Assembly: GCF_003293695.1 (NCBI RefSeq)
Contig: NZ_CP029556.1
Span: 258,001 to 322,000 of the forward strand
Length of the DNA: 64,000 nt
DNA from: Lysobacter oculi
GTDB lineage: Bacteria > Pseudomonadota > Gammaproteobacteria > Xanthomonadales > Xanthomonadaceae
Reading direction: 5' to 3'
Shown: in pieces, positions 29,887-38,791 of the stretch
Position numbering within the stretch: the first letter of the stretch is position 1
Layout: the number at the start of each line of letters is the position of its first letter
Program-made: the position numbers and the translations under genes
Notes under the pieces: model-generated
Databases searched by the model: none
Told to the model about the DNA's origin: nothing
What the model saw: the letters and a program-made list of their open reading frames with translations, nothing else

Positions 29887-31322
29887 ATGTGCTGCTGTTG
29901 GTCAAGCTGAGTTACTTCGTCGCGGCCACGCTGTTCCTGCTCGGCTTGCAGCGCATGGCCAGCCCCAGGACCGCGCGCAGCGGCATCCAGTGGGCCGGCG
30001 CCGGCATGTTGCTGGCCACGCTGGCCACGTTCTTCCTGCCGGGGCTGCACAACATCGCGCTGATGATCGCGGCGATCGTGATCGGCGTCGGGCTCAACTG
30101 GGTCTGGGGCAAGAAGGTAGCGATCACCGACATGCCGCAGATGGTGGCGCTGTTCAACGGCATGGGCGGCGGCTCGGCGGCGGCGATCGGCGCGGTGGAG
30201 CTGGTGCGCAAGAGCCATGCGCTGTCCGTGATGGGCGCCACGGCCGGCGCCGGCGATACCCGGTTCATGGTGATGTCGCCTGGGGAAGTCCTGACCCTGG
30301 CGCTCGCCGTCATCGGCGCGCTGATCGGCGCGGTGTCGCTGACCGGCAGCATCATCGCCTGGGCCAAGCTCGACGGCCGGCTGGACAAGCGTTATGCCTT
30401 CGCCGGCCAGCAGTACTTCAACGCCTGCGTCGCGCTGGTCACGGTGCTGGCGGGCGCGATGGCGCTGTACACGCTGTCGATGCCGTGGATCATCGCGTTC
30501 TTCGTGCTGGCGCTCGCGCTCGGCGTGCTGATGACGCTGCCGATCGGTGGTGCCGACATGCCGGTGGTCATCTCGCTCTACAACGCGTTCACCGGCCTGG
30601 CGGTGGCGTTCGAGGGCTATGTGCTGGGCAACGAGGCGCTGATCATCGCCGGCACCATGGTCGGCGCGGCCGGCATGCTGCTGACCCGGCTGATGGCGAA
30701 GGCGATGAACCGCAAGATCAGCAATGTCTTGTTCTCCGACTTCGGCGGCGGCAATGCGGAGATGCAGGCGATCGGCGGCAGCATGAAGCCGATCGAAGCC
30801 AGCGACGTCGCCGCCCTGATGGCCTATGCCGAGCGTGTGGTGATCGTGCCGGGCTACGGCATGGCGGTGGCGCAGGCACAGCACAAGATATGGGAGCTGA
30901 CCCAGCGCCTGCAGGAGCGCGGGGTCAAGGTGAAGTTCGCCATCCACCCGGTCGCGGGCCGCATGCCCGGGCACATGAACGTGCTGCTGGCCGAGGCCGG
31001 CGTGCCCTATGACCTGATCGCCGACATGGACGACATCAACCCCGAATTCGCCAACACCGATGTCTCGCTGGTGATCGGCGCGAACGACGTGGTCAACCCC
31101 GTCGCCAAGACCGATCCGGCATCGCCGATCTACGGCATGCCGATCCTCGACGTGGTCAATTCGAAGAACACCATCGTCATCAAGCGCGGCAAGGGCACCG
31201 GGTTTGCCGGCATCGAGAACGCGCTGTTCTACGCAGACAACACCCGCATGCTCTACGGCGACGGCGCGGAGATGGCCAGCGCGCTGGTCAGCGAACTCAA
31301 GGCGCTCGACGGCGGCCACTGA
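29883..31322 (+). CDS. pntB: NAD(P) transhydrogenase subunit beta
   Basis: 479 residues. About eight to nine membrane helices form the proton-conducting domain II, then a C-terminal NADP(H)-binding domain III with the fingerprint VPGYGMAVAQAQHKIWEL, AIHPVAGRMPGHMNVLLAEA and VIGANDVVNPVAKTDP. RBS GGAGAG precedes the ATG, which overlaps the upstream stop. Together with PntAA and PntAB it completes the enzyme. A bidirectional hairpin separates it from the convergent receptor gene. Confidence 0.96.
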   Translation: MNVLLLVKLSYFVAATLFLLGLQRMASPRTARSGIQWAGAGMLLATLATFFLPGLHNIALMIAAIVIGVGLNWVWGKKVAITDMPQMVALFNGMGGGSAAAIGAVELVRKSHALSVMGATAGAGDTRFMVMSPGEVLTLALAVIGALIGAVSLTGSIIAWAKLDGRLDKRYAFAGQQYFNACVALVTVLAGAMALYTLSMPWIIAFFVLALALGVLMTLPIGGADMPVVISLYNAFTGLAVAFEGYVLGNEALIIAGTMVGAAGMLLTRLMAKAMNRKISNVLFSDFGGGNAEMQAIGGSMKPIEASDVAALMAYAERVVIVPGYGMAVAQAQHKIWELTQRLQERGVKVKFAIHPVAGRMPGHMNVLLAEAGVPYDLIADMDDINPEFANTDVSLVIGANDVVNPVAKTDPASPIYGMPILDVVNSKNTIVIKRGKGTGFAGIENALFYADNTRMLYGDGAEMASALVSELKALDGGH

Positions 31323-31370
31323 GCCGGCGCAGGCCCGCCGAAGCCGCATCGCCATACTTCGCGCAAAAGA

Positions 31371-31396
31371 AAAGGGCCGGGAAATCCCGGCCCTTT
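31371..31396. terminator. Bidirectional terminator between pntB and the TonB-dependent receptor
   Basis: 11-bp perfect stem AAAGGGCCGGG / CCCGGCCCTTT with an AAAT loop. A-rich on the left flank and T-rich (TTTCTTC) on the right, so it can work in both directions, as expected between convergent genes. Confidence 0.8.
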
Positions 31397-31418
31397 CTTC
31401 ATTCCGTCACGGCGATGG

Positions 31419-33788
31419 TCAGAACTTCACGCTGGCGCTGACGCCGACCATGCGCGGGTTGCCCGGGATCGCGGTGGGCGTGCCGAACAGGCGGCCGGTG
31501 TTGCCGGCGTCGATCAGGTACTTCTCGCCGGTCAGGTTGCTGCCCCACACGCCGATGTCCCAGCGGCCGTCGGCCAGGCGCACGCCGGCGCGCAGGTTGA
31601 ACAGGCCGTAGGCATCCTGCGACAGCGCCGCGCTGTTGTCGTCCTCGAAGAACACCTTCGACTGCCAGGTGTAGGACGGGCGCAGGTAGAAGGCGTTGGC
31701 GCCGCCGAACGGCACTTCCCAGTCCAGGCCGACCGAACCGGAGCGGTCCGGGGTCAGGCGGAAACGGTTGCCGGCATAGGCCTGCGGGTTGCCGTTGTCG
31801 TCGCGGTCGTCGAAGCGGGCGTCGAGCCAGGCGAAGTTGGCGAACGCGCTCAGGTGCTCCATCAACCGGCCATTGAGCGCCAGTTCCACGCCCTGCGCGG
31901 TCGCGTTGCCGGCATTGGTCGCCACGAAGGGCGGCACCGCGCCGTTCGGGTTGGGGCGCTGGGTCTGGAAGTTGCTGTAGTCGTAGCGGAAGGCGGTCAC
32001 GTCGTAGACTAAGCGGCCCTGGTTGAGCGCGCCCTTCAGGCCGATCTCCATGCTGTTGACCACTTCCGCCGGCAGCGTTTCCTTGCCCGCCGGGGTGACA
32101 TCGACCACTTCCGGGCGGCGGCCGCGTGCATACGTGCCATAGACCGCCAGCGCGTCGCTGAAGGTGTAGTGCGCGGCGAAACGGCCCACCACCGAATCGA
32201 AGCTGCCGTCATTCGACAGGCGGCCATTGGTGGCGAGGTTGAGGATGTTGCGGGTGCCCGGCATCGGGCGACCGGTGCCCAGCCCGCCCAGCAGCGACGG
32301 CGCGTTGCCGGCGTAGCCGGTGTAGCCGGCGGACAGGTCCTCACGCGTCCAGCGCAGGCCGGCGGTCAGGTCCAGCTTGTCGGTGACCGACCAGGTGCCG
32401 TCGGCGAACACGTCCCACGCCTTGCTGCCGCCGTCGATGGCGAACGACTCGGTGTGGCGCGGGTTGAGCACCATGCCCGGCGGCAGCATCGCGCCCAGGC
32501 CCAGGAACGGCGTGCCATCCGGGTTCAGCACCGGCGGCTTCGGGAAGATCACCCCGACCGGCAACGCGCCCATCTGCCACATCAGCTGCGAGATCTGGGT
32601 GCGGATGCCGGTGTCCTGCATCAGCAGCGGCAGCAGGCTGCGCTCGTCGTTGGTGAAGTCCACGCGCTGGGTGCCACTCTCCTGGAACAAGCTGGTGCCG
32701 AAGAAACCGGCGAAGCGCCCGCCGTTGTCGAAGTTGAAGCGGAACTCATGGCTCCACTGGTTGCCGTCCGCCACTTCGGCGAACTCCAGCGCCGGCAGCT
32801 GCGAGCCGTCGGCATCGAACTGCTCGGTGGAGCGGAAGCCGCGCCAGCCGTTGATGGCGTTGAAGGTCCAGTTCTCGCCCAGGTAGAACTTGCTCAGCAG
32901 GGTGGCGCCGTAGACCTTGCGGTCCAGGCCCAGCGCGTCGCCGCGGTTGAGGTCCGCCTTGCCGTAGGGATCGGTGCTGCCCTGGCGGGTGGGGATGGTC
33001 ATGCTGCGGAAGTTGGTGCCCGGCGGCGTGTCCTGCTGGTAGTTGACGATCAGGTCCATGCGCCCGGCATCGCCGAACAGCATGCCGACGCTGGCGCGCA
33101 CCGCGCTGGTGTCCTTGCCGCCCAGCGTGCCGCCGGCCAGGTTGTCGTAGGCGCCATCGCGCGATTCATGGAAGAACGCCACGCGGCCAAACAGCCCGTC
33201 GGGCTGCAGCACGCCGTTGACGTAGCCCTCGATCATCCGCTGGTTGAAGCTGCCGACGCCCGCATGCAGGCGGCCACTGTTCTGGCCGTTGGCCTTGTTC
33301 TGGATCAGGTGCACCGCGCCGATTTCCGCCGCGCGGCCAAACAGCGTGCCCTGCGGGCCGCGCAGCACTTCCACCTGCTGCATGTCGAACAGCTCGACCG
33401 AAGCGCCACGCGAGCGGCTCAGTGACACGCCGTCCTGGAACACCGACACGCGCGCCGGCTGGTTGGGCGCACCGCTGTCGGAAGTGATGCCGCGGATCAC
33501 GAAGCCCGGGTTGTTCGGGCTCTGTTCCTGCACCTGCAGGCCGGGCACGTAGGCGGCCAGGTCGCCCATGCCGGTGACGCCGAGCTTTTCGATGAATTCG
33601 CCGGAATAGGCGGTCATCGCGATCGGTACTTCCTGCACCTGCTGCTCGCGCTTCTGCGCGGTGACCACCACGCGGTCGAGCGTTTCCGGCGTGGCGGCGG
33701 CAGGCGCGGTGGCCTCCTGCGCATGGGCGGGAAGGGCGATGGCGGCAATGGCGAGCATCACGGCATGGGTCAAGCGGTGGCGTTGCAT
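31419..33788 (-). CDS. TonB-dependent outer membrane receptor
   Basis: 789 residues. A signal peptide ends at about residue 23 (ALPAHA-Q). A TonB-box-like segment (TLDRVVVTAQKRE) leads into the plug domain (EVPIAMTAYSGEFIEKLG, FVIRGITSD, QVEVLRGPQGTLFGRAAEIGAV), followed by a 22-strand barrel ending in Phe (VSASVKF). The plug sequence is of the type annotated as FecA/CirA-like or sugar/vitamin receptors; the ligand cannot be called. It is divergent from a PhoD-type phosphatase with a Pho-box-like site between, which hints at phosphate starvation control. Confidence 0.93.
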   Translation of the reverse strand: MQRHRLTHAVMLAIAAIALPAHAQEATAPAAATPETLDRVVVTAQKREQQVQEVPIAMTAYSGEFIEKLGVTGMGDLAAYVPGLQVQEQSPNNPGFVIRGITSDSGAPNQPARVSVFQDGVSLSRSRGASVELFDMQQVEVLRGPQGTLFGRAAEIGAVHLIQNKANGQNSGRLHAGVGSFNQRMIEGYVNGVLQPDGLFGRVAFFHESRDGAYDNLAGGTLGGKDTSAVRASVGMLFGDAGRMDLIVNYQQDTPPGTNFRSMTIPTRQGSTDPYGKADLNRGDALGLDRKVYGATLLSKFYLGENWTFNAINGWRGFRSTEQFDADGSQLPALEFAEVADGNQWSHEFRFNFDNGGRFAGFFGTSLFQESGTQRVDFTNDERSLLPLLMQDTGIRTQISQLMWQMGALPVGVIFPKPPVLNPDGTPFLGLGAMLPPGMVLNPRHTESFAIDGGSKAWDVFADGTWSVTDKLDLTAGLRWTREDLSAGYTGYAGNAPSLLGGLGTGRPMPGTRNILNLATNGRLSNDGSFDSVVGRFAAHYTFSDALAVYGTYARGRRPEVVDVTPAGKETLPAEVVNSMEIGLKGALNQGRLVYDVTAFRYDYSNFQTQRPNPNGAVPPFVATNAGNATAQGVELALNGRLMEHLSAFANFAWLDARFDDRDDNGNPQAYAGNRFRLTPDRSGSVGLDWEVPFGGANAFYLRPSYTWQSKVFFEDDNSAALSQDAYGLFNLRAGVRLADGRWDIGVWGSNLTGEKYLIDAGNTGRLFGTPTAIPGNPRMVGVSASVKF

Positions 33789-33891
33789 GGAAGTCCCCGG
33801 ATAAAGAAATCGCCGCGACTGGCGGCGGTCAGTGCAGCTGCGTAGGGTGTCGCGTGAAGATTTCGTTCATATGACGTTGTGACAGGCCAGT

Positions 33892-33909
33892 ACGTCACCG
33901 TACGGTCAT
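33892..33909 (+). promoter_or_regulatory. Pho-box-like direct repeat between the receptor and phoD-like genes
   Basis: ACGTCAC-CGTA-CGGTCAT: two 7-base units separated by 4 bases (11-base period), as in the PhoB box CTGTCAT-N4-CTGTCAC; four core bases (GTCA) match in both units. A further CTGTCAC occurs on the minus strand at 33885-33879. It is a candidate only; it lies very near the chosen phoD start (33930). Confidence 0.4.
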
Positions 33910-33929
33910 CATTTCCCCTTACACCTGCC

Positions 33930-36125
33930 ATGCCCCTCATGGAGCCCCCGCCCTTGGACGCCACGCAGCATGGACGCCGCCGTTTCCTCAAGACTCTGGT
34001 GGTCAGCGCCGCCGCGGTGCCCTTCGTCGGCGGCTGGCCACGGGCGATGGCGATGGGCGGGATGGATGATGCGGCGCGTACCCGGGCGCTGGCGCATTTC
34101 CCGCAGTCGGTGGCCTCCGGTGATCCGCGCCCCGACCGCGTGCTGCTGTGGACCCGCGCAACCGCCGCCGAAGGCCGCGATGTGCCGCTGCGGCTGGAAG
34201 TGGCCGACGATGCCGGCTTCACCCGCCTGCGCGTGCAGCGCGAACTGCGTGCCGAGGCCGCCGCCGACCACTGCGTGCGCGTGCGCGTCACCGGGCTGGA
34301 ACCGGGTCGCGCCTACCACTACCGCTTCCTGCGCCAGGTCGAGGGCGTCTGGCAGGCCTCGCCGGTGGGCCGCACCCGCACCGCACCGGCAAAGGGCGAT
34401 GCGGCTTCGGCGCGCTTCGCCGTGCTCAGCTGCCAGGACTACGGCGGGCGCTGGTACAACAGCCTGCTGCCGCTGCTCGACGAAGCCCCGGACTTCCTCA
34501 TCCACCTCGGCGATTTCATCTACGAGACCATCGGCGACCCGCGCTTCCAGTCCGAGCAGGGCGCGCGCACGATCCGCTTCGATGACATCGCCGGTGCGCT
34601 GCCGGTCGGCAAGAAGGACGCGCACTTCCTCGCCGCCCGCAGCCTGGACAACTACCGCCAGCTCCACCGCACCGTGCGTGGCGATGAAGTGCTGCAGAAG
34701 CTGCTGGAGTCCGCGCCGCTGGTCGCCATCTGGGACGACCACGAGTTCGCCGACGACTGCTGGGGCGACGCATCCACCTACCTCAACGGCATTACCGGCG
34801 AGGCCGACCCGGGCCGCCGCCGCAATGCCGAGCAGGCCTACTTCGAATACCTGCCTGTCGATGTCGAGGTGGGCGAGGTCGATGCCGAAGGCCAGTCGCG
34901 CGTCGACGTGGCGCGGCTCTACCCGCAGACCCGGCTTTGGCGCGAACTGCACTGGGGCCGCGACCTGCAGCTGCTGCTCACCGACCACCGCAGCCACCGC
35001 CCCGACCATGCGATTCCCGAAGACGCCTTCCCCGGTGCGCTCGCCTTCGATGCCGAGGCCATCGCCCGGCTGCTGCCGGCCAGCGGCTTCGATCCCGCCA
35101 TCGCCGCCTCGCAGCTGCTGTCCTACCTCGACCTCGATGACGCGAAGTGGCAGCCGCTGCGCAAGCCGCTGCGCCGCGCACTCACGCGCGGCTATGCCGA
35201 TGCCGGGCTGGACAAGCGCGCCGCCGCGATACGGGCTGAGGCCGCCAGTCGCGGCAAGGTCGCGGTCTACGTCATCCGCAACATCCTGACCCGCTACAAC
35301 GCCGCCGTGCCCGGCTTCATGCACGCCGAACTGCCGCCCGCCGAAGGCGACTACCTGCGCGGCCTGCCGTGGCTGGCGCTGGGCAAGCAGGCCCTGTTCG
35401 GCGAGGTCGGCAGCCGTTACTTCGTGGTCAAGGACGCCTTCGACCTGCTGCAGGCGCTGCGGGCCGCCGAGGCCGCGCCGGCCCCGACCTATGGCCCCGC
35501 GCAGGCCGCCTGGCTGCGCGACGCGCTGGCCCGGCCGGCCCCGCGCTGGCGCGTGCTGGCGAGTTCCGTGGCGATGGTGCCGATGGTGCTGGACCTGTCG
35601 CGGCCGGAGATCGGCGCCCCGGTGCTGATGCAGCGCCGCTTCTACCTCAACCTGGATCAGTGGGACGGCTTCGGGCGCGAGCGCGACGGCTGGATCGCGG
35701 CGATGGACGCCTCGGGCGGCGCGCTGGTGCTGTCGGGCGACATCCACTCCGGCTTCGCCACCCAGCTCGGCGCGAAGACGGTGGAATTCACCACCCCGGC
35801 GGTGTCCTCCACGCCGCTGCACGACATGATGCTCAACACCGCCCAACGCGACCCGGCCAACGCCGAAGCCGGCATCCGCCTGACCGAACAGCTGGAAGCG
35901 CTGCTGCCGGTCGGCGACCCGCGCATCCGTTACGTGCAGACCCGCCGCCATGGGCATCTGTTGATCGAAGTCGCGGGCGATGCCCTGCAGGCGCGCTTCT
36001 TCGAACTGCCGTCCGGGGCCTGCCAGCAACGCCTCTACGACGCCCCGGCCCAGGTCCGCGCGATGGGCCGGACCCGCCGCTTCGCCGTGGATGCCCGCGA
36101 GCGCCGGCTGAAAGCGCTCGACTGA
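33930..36125 (+). CDS. phoD: Tat-exported PhoD-family alkaline phosphatase / phosphodiesterase
   Basis: 731 residues. A twin-arginine signal (GRRRFLKTLVVSAAAVPFVGG, residues 15-35) predicts export in folded form. The PhoD-like N-terminal beta domain is followed by a metallophosphatase core: SCQDYGGRWYN, IHLGDFIYET, IWDDHEFADDCWG and SGDIHSGF, the expected metal ligands. The enzyme releases phosphate from mono- and diesters using Fe/Ca. The start was set at MPLMEPPPLD; an ATG three codons later and a GTG at 33879 are alternatives, and no Shine-Dalgarno sequence helps. Longer than B. subtilis PhoD (about 580) because of extra sequence in the core. Confidence 0.9.
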   Translation: MPLMEPPPLDATQHGRRRFLKTLVVSAAAVPFVGGWPRAMAMGGMDDAARTRALAHFPQSVASGDPRPDRVLLWTRATAAEGRDVPLRLEVADDAGFTRLRVQRELRAEAAADHCVRVRVTGLEPGRAYHYRFLRQVEGVWQASPVGRTRTAPAKGDAASARFAVLSCQDYGGRWYNSLLPLLDEAPDFLIHLGDFIYETIGDPRFQSEQGARTIRFDDIAGALPVGKKDAHFLAARSLDNYRQLHRTVRGDEVLQKLLESAPLVAIWDDHEFADDCWGDASTYLNGITGEADPGRRRNAEQAYFEYLPVDVEVGEVDAEGQSRVDVARLYPQTRLWRELHWGRDLQLLLTDHRSHRPDHAIPEDAFPGALAFDAEAIARLLPASGFDPAIAASQLLSYLDLDDAKWQPLRKPLRRALTRGYADAGLDKRAAAIRAEAASRGKVAVYVIRNILTRYNAAVPGFMHAELPPAEGDYLRGLPWLALGKQALFGEVGSRYFVVKDAFDLLQALRAAEAAPAPTYGPAQAAWLRDALARPAPRWRVLASSVAMVPMVLDLSRPEIGAPVLMQRRFYLNLDQWDGFGRERDGWIAAMDASGGALVLSGDIHSGFATQLGAKTVEFTTPAVSSTPLHDMMLNTAQRDPANAEAGIRLTEQLEALLPVGDPRIRYVQTRRHGHLLIEVAGDALQARFFELPSGACQQRLYDAPAQVRAMGRTRRFAVDARERRLKALD

Positions 36126-36248
36126 GCCCGCCCGCCGGCCATCGGGCCGGACAGGGTGGGGGCGAAGCTGCTTCGGCGGCCGGCGCGGGATTGCCGGAGC
36201 GTTGATGCGGCGGCTCCCGGCTGTCGCGTGCCGCGCTTTGTCCATGGA

Positions 36249-36500
36249 TGCGGCTTTTTCGCTGTCGCGCGGGACTTTTCCGCCCATGCACGGGGCTTTT
36301 CAGGTGTCGCGTGAGGCTTTTTTGCCCATGCACGGGACTTTTTGGGTATCGCACGGGACTTTTCAGGTATCGCGTGAGGCTTTTTGGGTCATCGATGGGA
36401 CTTTTTCGGTATCGCGTGGCGCTTTTTGCGCCATCGATGGGACTTTTTTGCCCATCGGCGGGACTTTTTCTGACTCACGCGAGGGGCTTTCCGACTCAGG
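36249..36500. repeat. Tandem array of 21-bp repeats (about 12 units)
   Basis: Eleven consecutive units from 36249 to 36479 have an exact 21-base period, judged by the C of a GRCTTTT core at 36254, 36275, 36296 and so on to 36464; a twelfth unit carries a 2-base insertion and one 18-base unit may precede the array. Consensus: YGGGRCTTTT followed by a variable middle and TCGCR or CATGCA. Units tend to alternate between an end of type GTATCGCG and one of type CCCATGCA. The 21-base period keeps frames open: one plus frame (36205-36660) reads heptads of the type GTFxVSR/EAFxxMH, and minus frames read KSPxxxx or KVPSMxx. No family was recognised, and coding is unproven. With its flanks (36126-36248 and 36501-36593, where nothing else was seen) it fills the gap after phoD. 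Confidence 0.9.
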
Positions 36501-36593
36501 CGCAGGAAACGCCGCCAGCGCCGCTGCCCGCCGCGACATCGTCATCCCCTCCCGATCCATCAACCGCCCGCATCCGGCGCGGAAACCGCGGGT

Positions 36594-37046
36594 TCAGCGG
36601 CCCAGCACGCCCGCCAGCACGGTGGCCGTGGCGAACATCGCCCACTCCAGCGGGGTATAGGTCATCTGCGCCAGCAGCCAGGCAAAGCCCGCGCCCATCA
36701 GCGGAATGCCTTCCCACGGCGGCAAGCCCATTTCGATGCCGACCCGGGAGGCCACCGTCCACCAGATCGCCAGCACGATGCCGAGCGCGGTGCCGGCGGC
36801 GGCCCACAGCCCGCGTGCGATGCCGCGTGGCAGCTTGGCCAGCCGCACCACCAGCCACATGTCGGCGGCCACCAGGAAGGCGAAGCCGTTGAGCGGCCGG
36901 CCCAGGTACAGCGCGATCAGCACCCAGGCCGCGGCGATGCCGGCGGCGGCCACCAGCAGCCAGGGCAGGAACAGCAGATGGGTGCGGAGGGAAGGGCGGC
37001 CGGGCGCGCCGTGGCGGGGGGTGACGGACATGGCGGGGGCTGACAT
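36594..37046 (-). CDS. Hypothetical membrane protein
   Basis: 150 residues with four predicted helices (LLFLPWLLVAAAGIAAAWVLIALYLG, GFAFLVAADMWLVVRLA, GLWAAAGTALGIVLAIWWTVA, PLEWAMFATATVLAGVLG). No family recognised. The N terminus is basic and Pro-rich; an ATG five codons downstream is an alternative start. Divergent from sufT, with about 60 bases between them. Two larger ORFs in other frames over the same DNA are rejected as shadows. Confidence 0.7.
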   Translation of the reverse strand: MSAPAMSVTPRHGAPGRPSLRTHLLFLPWLLVAAAGIAAAWVLIALYLGRPLNGFAFLVAADMWLVVRLAKLPRGIARGLWAAAGTALGIVLAIWWTVASRVGIEMGLPPWEGIPLMGAGFAWLLAQMTYTPLEWAMFATATVLAGVLGR

Positions 37047-37076
37047 GGGTCAGACAGCATAGCGGGTGGGGCGGCG

Positions 37077-37082
37077 TACAAT
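37077..37082 (+). promoter_or_regulatory. Candidate -10 box for sufT
   Basis: TACAAT 25 bases before the sufT ATG is a 5/6 match to the -10 consensus. No good -35 was found at 17 bases (ACAGCA at 37054), so confidence is low. Confidence 0.35.
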
Positions 37083-37106
37083 GCCGCATCCGATTTGCGC
37101 GCCGCC

Positions 37107-37664
37107 ATGTACTCCCGCAACAGTGAACCCGTGCGCTTCGAGCGCGACTGCCCCGTTGTCCTGGTCCCCTCCGGCGAAGCCGTGACCATGCCGGCCGGCA
37201 GCATCGGCTACATCACCCAGTCGCTCGGCGGCAGTTTCACGGTGTTCGTGGAAGGCAACCTGATGCGCATCGCCGGGGTGGACGCCGATGCCATCGGCAA
37301 GGAACCGCCCACGCCGATCGAGCTGCCCGAAGGCGCCGGCGACGAAGACGTGGAGAAGCTGGTCTGGCAGCAGCTGCGGACCTGCTTCGACCCGGAAATC
37401 CCGATCAACGTGGTCGACCTGGGCCTGGTCTACGAGGCCACGCTGTCGCCGCACCCCGAACGTCCCGGCCAGCGTCGCGTGGATGTGCGGATGACTTTGA
37501 CCGCCCCCGGCTGCGGCATGGGCGAGATCCTGGTCGCGGACGTGCGCGACAAGCTGGAGATGATCCCGACCATCAGCGAGGCCGATGTCGAGCTGGTCTT
37601 CGACCCGCCGTGGAACCGCACCATGATGAGCGAGGCCGCCCGGCTGGAAACCGGCATGTTCTGA
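37107..37664 (+). CDS. sufT: Putative Fe-S cluster assembly protein SufT
   Basis: 185 residues. An N-terminal beta-rich segment (VTMPAGSIGYITQSLGGSFTV) is followed by a DUF59/MIP18 domain (DEDVEKLVWQQLRTCFDPEIPINVVDLGLVY, LTAPGCGMGEILV, VFDPPWN). SufT helps maturation of Fe-S proteins, often within suf operons; here it stands alone. The conserved Cys of the domain is present in TAPGCGM. The first in-frame codons upstream (TTG at 37095) are less likely than this ATG. Confidence 0.9.
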   Translation: MYSRNSEPVRFERDCPVVLVPSGEAVTMPAGSIGYITQSLGGSFTVFVEGNLMRIAGVDADAIGKEPPTPIELPEGAGDEDVEKLVWQQLRTCFDPEIPINVVDLGLVYEATLSPHPERPGQRRVDVRMTLTAPGCGMGEILVADVRDKLEMIPTISEADVELVFDPPWNRTMMSEAARLETGMF

Positions 37665-37723
37665 TTCCGCGCGTCGCGTGCTTAACTCCCTGTTCGCGGC
37701 CCGCGCCGTGCATCCCCCTTTTG

Positions 37724-38740
37724 ATGAAGTCGATCCGCACCCACCGCATGCCTGTGATGACCTCCCGCCTGATCGCGCTCGCCACCACGTTGTCGCTGGC
37801 CGCCTGTGCCAGCGTGACCCCGCCGCCCGCCGCGCCGGCTCAGCCCGCCACGCCCGCGCCGGCAGCGGCCCCTGCATCGATCACCCCGTTCCCCGGCATC
37901 AGCGGCATGGCCCCGATGGCCGATGGCCGCTACCTGATCGTCATCGACACCAAGTCCTATTCCAGCGAGGCGCGCTTCGGCCTGCTGGATGCGGTCGCCA
38001 AGGGCGGCAGCCACTTCCAGGCGCTTGAAGTCGATGGCTGGGACAAGCACGGCGGCCTGTCGAATGACTTGGAAGCGGTCTGCGCCCTGTCCGGCCGCCA
38101 CGACGAATTCCTGGCGCTGGAAAGCAGCTACCGCGATGCCGACTACGGCCGTGTTTTGCACGTGCAGGTGCGCGATGGCCGCGTGCAGCTGAAGAAGGCG
38201 CTGGCCCTGCCGCGCGAGCGCAGCAACGGCAAGGACGGCATGGGTTACGAAGGCCTGGCCTGCCGCCCGATCGACGGCGACCGCTACCTGCTGGTGCTCG
38301 GCGAGCGCGGCGGTTCCAAGGTGCGTCCGCGCGGCACGCTGCGCTTCGGCACCTTCGACGCCGGCCGCGAAACGCTGGACTGGCAGGCCACCGAGATCGA
38401 CCTGCACGCGCCCGGCAGCTGGCTGTCGGTGCCGCCGCACCGCGACATCGCCGACCTGTATGCCGATGACGAAGGCGCGCTGTGGGCGGTCGCCGCCTCC
38501 GACCCGGACGACTACGGCCCGTTCCGTTCGCTGGTCTGGCTGGTCGGCAAGCTCGATGTCCGCAACCTGGCGCACCCGCTGACCCTGGCCCCGGTCAAGG
38601 AACCGCGCTGGGTCATCGACGGCTTCAAGGTGGAGGCGGTCTCGGCCCCCGACGCCCGCATCCCGGGCAGCCTGCTGTCGATCGGCAGCGAGGACGAGAA
38701 ACTCGGCGGCGTCTGGCGCGCGCTGGGGTCCACCAACTGA
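37724..38740 (+). CDS. Lipoprotein of unknown function
   Basis: 338 residues. The lipoprotein signal ends in TLSLAAC (lipidated Cys near residue 29), then a Pro/Ala-rich linker and a domain with regular YLIV, FLALES, YLLVLGERGG and ALWAVAASD strands that suggests a beta-propeller-like fold, comparable to esterase-like/phytase-like secreted proteins. No catalytic motif could be assigned. A second ATG eight codons on (PVMTSRLIALATT) would give a more conventional signal peptide. A terminator hairpin follows directly. Confidence 0.75.
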   Translation: MKSIRTHRMPVMTSRLIALATTLSLAACASVTPPPAAPAQPATPAPAAAPASITPFPGISGMAPMADGRYLIVIDTKSYSSEARFGLLDAVAKGGSHFQALEVDGWDKHGGLSNDLEAVCALSGRHDEFLALESSYRDADYGRVLHVQVRDGRVQLKKALALPRERSNGKDGMGYEGLACRPIDGDRYLLVLGERGGSKVRPRGTLRFGTFDAGRETLDWQATEIDLHAPGSWLSVPPHRDIADLYADDEGALWAVAASDPDDYGPFRSLVWLVGKLDVRNLAHPLTLAPVKEPRWVIDGFKVEAVSAPDARIPGSLLSIGSEDEKLGGVWRALGSTN

Positions 38741-38750
38741 GTTGAACGCG

Positions 38751-38766
38751 GCGGCCTTCGGGCCGC
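38751..38766 (+). terminator. Hairpin after the lipoprotein gene
   Basis: GCGGCC-TTCG-GGCCGC, a 6-bp perfect stem with a TTCG loop, 11 bases past the stop, followed by TTCCGCT. Probable terminator between convergent genes. Confidence 0.6.
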
Positions 38767-38791
38767 TTCCGCTATCCGGGGGGCGCCCGGC

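Noticed and set aside
36249-36500. The 21-base array as a CRISPR
   Set aside because: Units are directly adjacent with no unique spacers of constant length, and no cas gene is near.
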